Assembly: GCA_015064195.1 (NCBI GenBank)
Contig: SVSO01000067.1
Coordinates: forward strand, 1-13,142
DNA from: Oscillospiraceae bacterium
Lineage (GTDB): Bacteria; Bacillota_A; Clostridia; Oscillospirales; CAG-272
Length of the DNA: 13,142 nt
Direction of reading: 5' to 3'
Shown here: positions 7,713 through 11,343 of the stretch, one piece after another
Layout: the number at the start of each line of letters is the position of its first letter
Numbering within the stretch: position 1 is the stretch's first letter
Position numbers and translations under genes: made by a program
The notes under the pieces: generated by a model
What the model saw: only the letters and a program-made list of their open reading frames with translations
Told to the model about the DNA's origin: nothing
Databases searched by the model: none

Positions 7713-8295
7713 CAATACTTCCTTTCCTTTGGTAATCCACGGATGCGCAGAATCGGGTAAGCTCCCGCGCCGTCCGATTGGTGATGCGCCGCCGTATTCT
7801 GCGTTGAATGAACGCAAAAACGCGCATCAGCGTCATTTTGTAAAGCCAGCCCATGCATCGTGCGGCAAGCCTCAGCATCGGGTGCAGAAGATGCCGCCAC
7901 AGCAGGGAAATGATATGCCGGATGAGCCGGCAGATCGCGTCCGCCGCCAGCTTTGTAAGTCTGCCGACGGTATTGAGATAGAGAAAAAATCCGAGGATCA
8001 CGCCGACTAAAATGAAGCCGCGGGACGTGCCGTAATTCGTCTGAAAGACGAACAGCACCACCGTCAGTGCGGCAGTAACAAAAAACGCGATATCCTCGAA
8101 AAATGCGGCCACGGTGATCACCGCATCGGACGCTTTTTTGAGAAACCCTTCCGTGCGTGAAATCCCGAGAAAGACTCTGGAAATGCGCAGGACATCGAAC
8201 ACCGCGCCAAGTGCAGCACCGATGAGAAGGGCATACGCGGCCAGCGTCCACTGCGCCGCAAAATCATAGCCGATGGCTTCGAGCGTCCGATTCAT
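7516..8295 (-). CDS. yabQ: Spore cortex biosynthesis protein YabQ
   Basis: YabQ is a mother-cell membrane protein needed for cortex formation in B. subtilis. The first 190 or so residues fit the family: hydrophobic segments at about 16-37, 58-84 and 93-110, with G-x-x-x-G-x-x-F-D-x-x-R near 26-37 and a GFFLYL stretch near 102, followed by a basic amphipathic region (115-175). The ATG overlaps the yabP stop as ATGA, so the two are translationally coupled. The frame as given stays open to 7516, adding about 65 arginine-rich codons that overlap divIC; this tail looks like out-of-frame divIC. In another frame a TGA at 7712-7714 would overlap the divIC ATG as TGATG and give a normal length of about 194 residues, so a frameshift near 7730-7830 (real or a sequence error) is possible. 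The body is firm; the 3' end is uncertain. Confidence 0.85.
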   Translation of the reverse strand: MNRTLEAIGYDFAAQWTLAAYALLIGAALGAVFDVLRISRVFLGISRTEGFLKKASDAVITVAAFFEDIAFFVTAALTVVLFVFQTNYGTSRGFILVGVILGFFLYLNTVGRLTKLAADAICRLIRHIISLLWRHLLHPMLRLAARCMGWLYKMTLMRVFAFIQRRIRRRITNRTARELTRFCASVDYQRKGSIDESGKTVHTCQARDLSRVRLHDRDPRERADSVQHLGGGTRKAGGADRRCADRHRRAEQQAEHALR

Positions 8296-8564
8296 TTTCG
8301 CCCGAAGAATCGTTTTTTCTTCTGCTCGGTGGGTTCAAAAAAGAGAACGCCGCCGATCTTGCCTTCGATCACAAGCTCCCCCGTTTCAACGGACAGGCTT
8401 TTGATGCGAAGCTCCGCCCCGTCCACCGCGATGGAACCGAAGCAGCTTTGCAGAATAATACTGGTATCGTCGAAGGACAGAACGTCCTCCACGCCGCCGA
8501 TGGAAAGAAATGCGCGATCCACCAGTGAGATTTCCTGATGCGCGCGTACAGTTTCGTCATTCAT
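8292..8564 (-). CDS. yabP: Sporulation protein YabP
   Basis: This 90-residue soluble protein consists almost entirely of a YabP/YqfC-type strand-rich domain: the pattern RAFLSIGGVEDVLSFDDTSI (17-36), GSIAVDGAELRIKSLSVETGELVIEGKI (43-70), then a short basic tail. The homologue is made in the mother cell during sporulation in B. subtilis and is linked with YabQ; its molecular action is not known. ATG at 8564 follows AGGAG (8576-8580) by 11 bases. The stop overlaps yabQ by four bases. It is separated from rqcP by 75 bases that hold a sigma-E-like promoter and a hairpin covering this ribosome site, in contrast to the very tight spacing elsewhere in the operon. Confidence 0.93.
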   Translation of the reverse strand: MNDETVRAHQEISLVDRAFLSIGGVEDVLSFDDTSIILQSCFGSIAVDGAELRIKSLSVETGELVIEGKIGGVLFFEPTEQKKKRFFGRK

Positions 8565-8576
8565 CCGGATGCCCGC

Positions 8577-8625
8577 TCCTCTGCCTTAATGAAATAGTTG
8601 ACTACTTCATATATATGGCAGAGGA
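8577..8625 (-). promoter_or_regulatory. Hairpin that covers the yabP ribosome-binding site
   Basis: The outer stem pairs 8577-8585 (TCCTCTGCC on the plus strand) with 8617-8625 (GGCAGAGGA), nine perfect pairs. Inside it, 8589-8597 pairs with 8602-8610 (one mismatch) around a TTGA loop. In minus-strand mRNA the 3' arm contains most of AGAGGAG, the yabP Shine-Dalgarno site. No U run follows, so it is not a terminator. mRNA started at the promoter just upstream would lack the 5' arm. Confidence 0.7.
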
Positions 8626-8638
8626 AGGGAAACTATTC
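8610..8638 (-). promoter_or_regulatory. Probable sigma-E-type sporulation promoter for yabP-yabQ
   Basis: On the minus strand GAATAGT (8632-8638) is followed after exactly 14 bases by CATATATA (8610-8617). The mother-cell sigma-E consensus in Bacillus is close to KMATATT - 14 - CATAYAHT, so the match is 6 of 7 and 7 of 8. Start of transcription would fall near 8603. B. subtilis yabQ is known to be transcribed by sigma-E polymerase, which supports this assignment. Confidence 0.62.
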
Positions 8639-8639
8639 A

Positions 8640-8882
8640 TCACGGAATCACTTCGTACATAGATGCGGCATCAGCCTTCGCGGTGAATTCGCGCACATCG
8701 GCGACCTTGATTCTCGTCGTACGCTGACCGAAGGAAATTTCGATCACATCGCCCACCTTGACATCGTAGGAAGCCTTAGCGGTGCGGCCGTTGACCGATA
8801 CGTGCTCACTGTCGCAGGCATCGTTGGCGACGGTACGCCGTTTGATCAGCCGCGAAACCTTGAGAAACTTATCCAGCCGCAT
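8640..8882 (-). CDS. rqcP: S4-domain ribosome quality-control factor RqcP
   Basis: This 80-residue protein is a single S4 RNA-binding domain: MRLDKFLKVSRLIKRRTVA at the start, HVSVNGRTAKASYDVKVGDVIEI in the middle. In B. subtilis RqcP (YabO, Hsp15-like) binds stalled 50S subunits and works with RqcH to add alanine tails to nascent chains for degradation. Length and N-terminal signature fit RqcP rather than larger S4 proteins such as tyrosyl-tRNA synthetase or pseudouridine synthases. The ATG is five bases after the hup stop and lacks a clear ribosome site, so it is probably coupled to hup. Position between hup and yabP matches other clostridia. Confidence 0.93.
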   Translation of the reverse strand: MRLDKFLKVSRLIKRRTVANDACDSEHVSVNGRTAKASYDVKVGDVIEISFGQRTTRIKVADVREFTAKADAASMYEVIP

Positions 8883-8887
8883 GAGAA

Positions 8888-9166
8888 TTACTTGTTGTTG
8901 AGCTTAGCCTTGAGGGTCTTGCCAGCAGCGAAGGTGAGATGCTTGGAAGCGGGGATGGTAATAGCCTCGCGGGTAGCGGGGTTGATACCAGCGCGCTCGG
9001 GGCGATCCTTAACCTCGAAGGTACCGAAGCCAACGAGCTGAACCTTCTCGCCAGCGAGGAGGGTGCTTTCGATGATAGCGAATGCAGAGTTAACAGCTGC
9101 CTCAGCGTCTTTCTTCTTGATGCCGGTATCCTTAGCTACCGCGTCGATGATCTGTGTCTTGTTCAT
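8888..9166 (-). CDS. hup: DNA-binding protein HU
   Basis: HU is a nucleoid protein that acts as a dimer and bends DNA. The 92 residues have the expected helical base (1-40), GFGTFEV (46-52) and the beta arm with RAGINPATRE (58-67), including the proline (63) that inserts between base pairs, then a basic C-terminus. AAAGGA precedes ATG by eight bases, and a very strong promoter lies about 50 bases upstream. Codon use differs from the neighbours: GCT, GTT, GGT and AAG are common where flanking genes prefer GCG/GCC and GGC, which is typical of a highly expressed gene. It is the first gene of the operon. Confidence 0.97.
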   Translation of the reverse strand: MNKTQIIDAVAKDTGIKKKDAEAAVNSAFAIIESTLLAGEKVQLVGFGTFEVKDRPERAGINPATREAITIPASKHLTFAAGKTLKAKLNNK

Positions 9167-9223
9167 GGTGTTAATCCTTTCAAAAATAATTATGTTCTAC
9201 CGTGAATTGAATCGGCACTTATT

Positions 9224-9252
9224 AGTATACCATTTTTTTCAGGAATTATCAA
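9224..9252 (-). promoter_or_regulatory. Strong housekeeping promoter of the hup operon
   Basis: On the minus strand TTGATA (9247-9252) is followed after 17 bases by TATACT (9224-9229), with a TGG extended -10 element. Transcription should start near 9217, giving a leader of about 50 bases before hup. Confidence 0.9.
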
Positions 9253-9255
9253 TAC

Positions 9256-9310
9256 TTTTTGCGAAATTTTTTTGAAAAAAGCCGCTTTTTTTCTGGATTT
9301 TTTCAAAAAA
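9256..9310 (-). promoter_or_regulatory. Phased A/T tracts upstream of the hup promoter
   Basis: Runs of five to seven A or T occur around 9258, 9270, 9278, 9289, 9300 and 9307, roughly every 10-11 bases, directly upstream of the -35 box. Such tracts can bend DNA and act as UP elements for RNA polymerase. They may also include weak terminator-like inverted repeats for mazG. Function is inferred. Confidence 0.45.
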
Positions 9311-9319
9311 TTCCTGATC

Positions 9320-9338
9320 TTTGCCATTTACTGGCAAA
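9320..9338 (-). terminator. Possible weak terminator of mazG
   Basis: TTTGCCA (9320-9326) pairs with TGGCAAA (9332-9338) around a five-base loop directly after the mazG stop. On the minus strand a T6 run follows only after about eight bases, and a second A/T-rich inverted repeat lies at 9295-9314. The stem is short, so termination is likely partial. Confidence 0.4.
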
Positions 9339-9339
9339 A

Positions 9340-9993
9340 TCACTCCTCCGGCACGGCGCTAATGTAGGCATCGAGGGTATCGGACAGTGCTTTTTCGCAG
9401 TCCACGCCTGCCTCTTTTGCCGCCGCGACGATGGCAAGCAGCGTTTCGCCCACCGTATCCGGATCGATTTTAGCGGGGGCAATGGGAGCTGTGCCCAGCT
9501 TTTTCGCCTTACCGCAGATTTTATCGGCGCGGATGAGTGCGGGCAGGGCATGGGACACGGCATCCAGCACTTCCTTCGGATTCTTCTGATTTTTCTCCAC
9601 CTTTTTAATGGCATCCCAATTCTTCAGCACCTCGTCCGCAGTTTCCGCCACAACATTGCCAAAAATATGCGGATGTCTGAGGATAAGCTTTCTGCAGATC
9701 CCGTCCGCCACGTCATCGAGGTCAAACCGTCCCGCTTCCTCCGCGATCCGCGCATGGAACACCACCTGCAGCATAAGATCGCCCAGCTCCTCTCTCAAAA
9801 TCGCCGCGTCATCCTTATCGATGCCCTCCACGACCTCATACGTTTCCTCAATCAGATCCCGTCGGATACTCTGATGCGTCTGCTCCCGATCCCAAGGGCA
9901 TCCATCCTCCGCTCTCAAGAGTTCCATAATCTCCCTGAGATCATTCATCGTATAACTCGTTTTTTCTGTAAGTCTTTTTGCTCGTTCGTTCAT
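9340..9993 (-). CDS. mazG: MazG-type nucleoside triphosphate pyrophosphohydrolase, short C-terminal half
   Basis: This cytosolic enzyme hydrolyses NTPs or dNTPs to monophosphates and pyrophosphate, clearing damaged or excess nucleotides. The 217 residues include the complete N-terminal MazG domain: CPWDREQTHQS (32-42), the metal-binding helix EETYEVVEG (49-57) and EELGDLMLQVVFHA (68-81), then RHPHIFG (106-112). The second half keeps the LPALIRADKICGKAKKLG stretch, but the helix that should repeat the EExxE and ExxD metal residues is missing or altered (VGETLLAIVAAAKEAGVD). Family members such as E. coli MazG have about 260 residues. AAGGAG lies seven bases before ATG. The Bacillus counterpart is yabN, which also carries a methylase domain absent here. 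Confidence 0.92.
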   Translation of the reverse strand: MNERAKRLTEKTSYTMNDLREIMELLRAEDGCPWDREQTHQSIRRDLIEETYEVVEGIDKDDAAILREELGDLMLQVVFHARIAEEAGRFDLDDVADGICRKLILRHPHIFGNVVAETADEVLKNWDAIKKVEKNQKNPKEVLDAVSHALPALIRADKICGKAKKLGTAPIAPAKIDPDTVGETLLAIVAAAKEAGVDCEKALSDTLDAYISAVPEE

Positions 9994-10035
9994 GGTTGTA
10001 CTCCTTGATTTTGTGATTCGTGGGTGTTTGTTTAA

Positions 10036-10079
10036 GGGAACGGTCGCTTTTTCGAGAAAAAGCTCCGCAAAAAGCTTTA
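10036..10079 (+). repeat. Composite inverted repeat, copy A, 44-base core
   Basis: This stretch is the exact reverse complement of 11291-11334. It contains three GCTTTTT/AAAAAGC units that can fold as a seven-base-pair stem with a four-base loop, or in a slipped register. It lies in the spacer between birA and mazG, 43 bases before mazG. Confidence 0.93.
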
Positions 10080-10096
10080 ATCAACGCTATCGCTAA

Positions 10097-10165
10097 CAGA
10101 GGGTTTGTCTCTGCGCTGAATAACTACAGAGGCAGCCGGGTCCCCTACCCCGGCAACTGTCTCTG
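10097..10165. other. Two consecutive CAGAG...CTCTG hairpins in the birA-mazG spacer
   Basis: The first hairpin is CAGAG (10097-10101) with CTCTG (10109-10113). The second pairs CAGAG (10127-10131) with CTCTG (10161-10165), CAG with CTG and CCGGG (10136-10140) with CCCGG (10149-10153), leaving an eight-base loop and a CAA bulge. A G-T wobble makes the plus-strand fold slightly better. TGTCTCTGCG-like ends recur after both stems. The 216-base spacer 9994-10209 holds no gene. Confidence 0.55.
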
Positions 10166-10179
10166 CGTAATTGTTTGAT

Positions 10180-10195
10180 TTTGTTTGTGCGAACA
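10180..10195 (+). repeat. Composite repeat copy A, end landmark
   Basis: TTTGTTTGTGCGAACA here matches the reverse complement of 11063-11078 at 15 of 16 bases. CTGTCTCTG stands 14 bases before it. The same order of core, CTGTCTCTG and this landmark is seen in copy B. Confidence 0.7.
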
Positions 10196-10209
10196 TGGTG
10201 CGTGATGGG

Positions 10210-10944
10210 TTAGAGGGCTAATGTTACTTCGCCGGCGGTCAGGGCTTCGAGGCGGCCGTCTTCGTATTTGACTTCGAGGCGGCAGGCTTCGTCGATGCCG
10301 ATCACGGTGGCCGGGAGCGATTCGCCGTCGTGGATTTGGTGGACGTTCACTTTTTTGCCGATGAGCATGGAGCGGCGGCGATATTCCTCGTAATGCGGCT
10401 CGTTTGTGCGGATGATCCCTAAAAATGTGCGGATAATGGTTTGCGCGAGGGGGATGCGCATGGCCATTTTCGATGGGTTGTAGTCGTACAGTGCGCCCGC
10501 TCGGTCGGCGATCTCGGCGGGGAATCCGTTCTCCGGCGCGATGATGTTGACGCCGATGCCGACGATGGCGTATTGCAGTCTGCCGCCTGAAATTTTCGCT
10601 TCGGTGAGGATGCCGCAGACCTTGCGGTCGCCGATGTATACGTCGTTGACCCACTTGATGCAGGCGCGGTGGGATGTCAGCTCCTCGATGGCGCGGCAGA
10701 CAGCGACAGCGGCGGCGGTGGTGAGAGAGAGGGCATCCGACGGTGAAAGATCGGGCTTTAATAATAAGGAAAGATAAAGCCCACCGTCGGGAGAAAAGAA
10801 ACTGCGCCCTAAACGCCCGCGCCCACCGGTCTGCCGACGCGCAGCAATGGCGCATTCAGAAAAATCCCCAGCCTCCGCCATCCGCCGGGCTTCCAGATTG
10901 GTGGAATCCAGACAGTCAAATTCAAGCAAAGGAAAATCAGACAT
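10210..10944 (-). CDS. birA: Biotin-[acetyl-CoA-carboxylase] ligase without DNA-binding domain
   Basis: This enzyme activates biotin with ATP and attaches it to a lysine of carboxylase carrier proteins. The 244 residues contain the catalytic domain: STNLEARR (14-21), the biotinyl-AMP loop GRGRLGR (41-47) with GGLYLSL (54-60), KWVNDVY (97-103, with V where KWPND is usual), GILTEAK (111-117) and VGIGVNI (128-134), then a small C-terminal SH3-like domain (about 197-244). There is no N-terminal helix-turn-helix, so it is a class I ligase and not the biotin repressor. The start at 10944 follows AGGAGAGGTG and lies just below its own promoter; an upstream in-frame ATG at 11019 would lie upstream of the promoter. 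It is flanked by the inverted repeats. Confidence 0.94.
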   Translation of the reverse strand: MSDFPLLEFDCLDSTNLEARRMAEAGDFSECAIAARRQTGGRGRLGRSFFSPDGGLYLSLLLKPDLSPSDALSLTTAAAVAVCRAIEELTSHRACIKWVNDVYIGDRKVCGILTEAKISGGRLQYAIVGIGVNIIAPENGFPAEIADRAGALYDYNPSKMAMRIPLAQTIIRTFLGIIRTNEPHYEEYRRRSMLIGKKVNVHQIHDGESLPATVIGIDEACRLEVKYEDGRLEALTAGEVTLAL

Positions 10945-10962
10945 ACAATCACCTCTCCTACT

Positions 10963-10991
10963 ATTATACCATCCACGAGAAAAAAAGTAAA
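10963..10991 (-). promoter_or_regulatory. Housekeeping promoter of birA
   Basis: On the minus strand TTTACT (10986-10991) is followed after 17 bases by a perfect TATAAT (10963-10968), with TGG as an extended -10. Transcription would start near 10956, so the leader is only about a dozen bases and almost all of it is the ribosome site. Confidence 0.85.
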
Positions 10992-11290
10992 TAGGAAAAT
11001 TAAAACAAAATGCAACCACGCGATGAATTTGACGAGTAGTATAACAACCCCACCGAAGCCCCTGTTCGCACCAACAAAGACGCCGCGCCCGTGCGGCAGC
11101 ACAAAACAGAGACAGCGCGATAGTCGCGGCGCAGATATTGCAATTAGTTCACGTAAGCCGCAACAGAAACAAATCCAGCCCCCAACGCCACGTCAGGAGC
11201 TGAATAAAGGATAATAGACCGCAAAAACGGAGGAGAGCTGATGAAGCGAGACGGAAAGCCCTCGAGTGGAGCGTAAAATGCCCCCTCTTA
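10992..11290. other. Intergenic region upstream of birA without a convincing gene
   Basis: About 300 bases between the birA promoter and the repeat core near pcrA. Short open frames exist on both strands but have no ribosome site, odd composition and no recognisable motif. A small inverted repeat, CGCGA-TAG-TCGCG, lies around 11117-11129. CAGAGACAG (11107-11115) and the landmark at 11063-11078 mark this as part of repeat copy B on the minus strand. The rest shows no structure I can name. Confidence 0.6.
11063..11078 (-). repeat. Composite repeat copy B, end landmark
   Basis: On the minus strand this reads TTTGTTGGTGCGAACA, one base different from 10180-10195. CTGTCTCTG (minus strand of 11107-11115) stands 28 bases before it, so both landmarks follow the 44-base core in the same order as in copy A. 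Confidence 0.7.
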
Positions 11291-11334
11291 TAAAGCTTTT
11301 TGCGGAGCTTTTTCTCGAAAAAGCGACCGTTCCC
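11291..11334 (-). repeat. Composite inverted repeat, copy B, 44-base core
   Basis: This is the exact reverse complement of 10036-10079. It sits just beyond the pcrA stop, separated from it by a tandem eight-base duplication. Read in pcrA mRNA the core folds as GCTTTTT-CGAG-AAAAAGC but has no following U run, so it is not a standard terminator. Confidence 0.93.
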
Positions 11335-11343
11335 CCGTTCCCC
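11328..11343. repeat. Tandem duplication of CGTTCCCC beside the pcrA stop
   Basis: CGTTCCCC occurs twice head to tail (11328-11335 and 11336-11343), ending exactly before the pcrA stop codon (11344-11346). Copy A has the unit only once, followed by the same TTAAA, so one unit was gained here or lost there. Confidence 0.85.

Noticed and set aside
8577..8625. Hairpin before yabP as an intrinsic terminator
   Set aside because: No U run follows on the minus strand, and downstream division genes would need read-through; the arm covers a ribosome site instead.
10809..11102. Minus-strand open frame for a 97-residue hydrophobic protein overlapping the birA start
   Set aside because: It runs through the birA promoter and the birA coding start in another frame and has no ribosome site; its hydrophobic look comes from T-rich promoter DNA.
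11023..11214. Plus-strand 63-codon open frame between birA and pcrA
   Set aside because: It lacks a ribosome site, is of skewed composition (K, P, Q, R, T) and overlaps the repeat landmark, so coding is not supported.
10036..11334. Repeats around birA as a CRISPR array or classical insertion sequence
   Set aside because: There are only two copies, inverted and far apart, with no regular spacers and no transposase gene between them.
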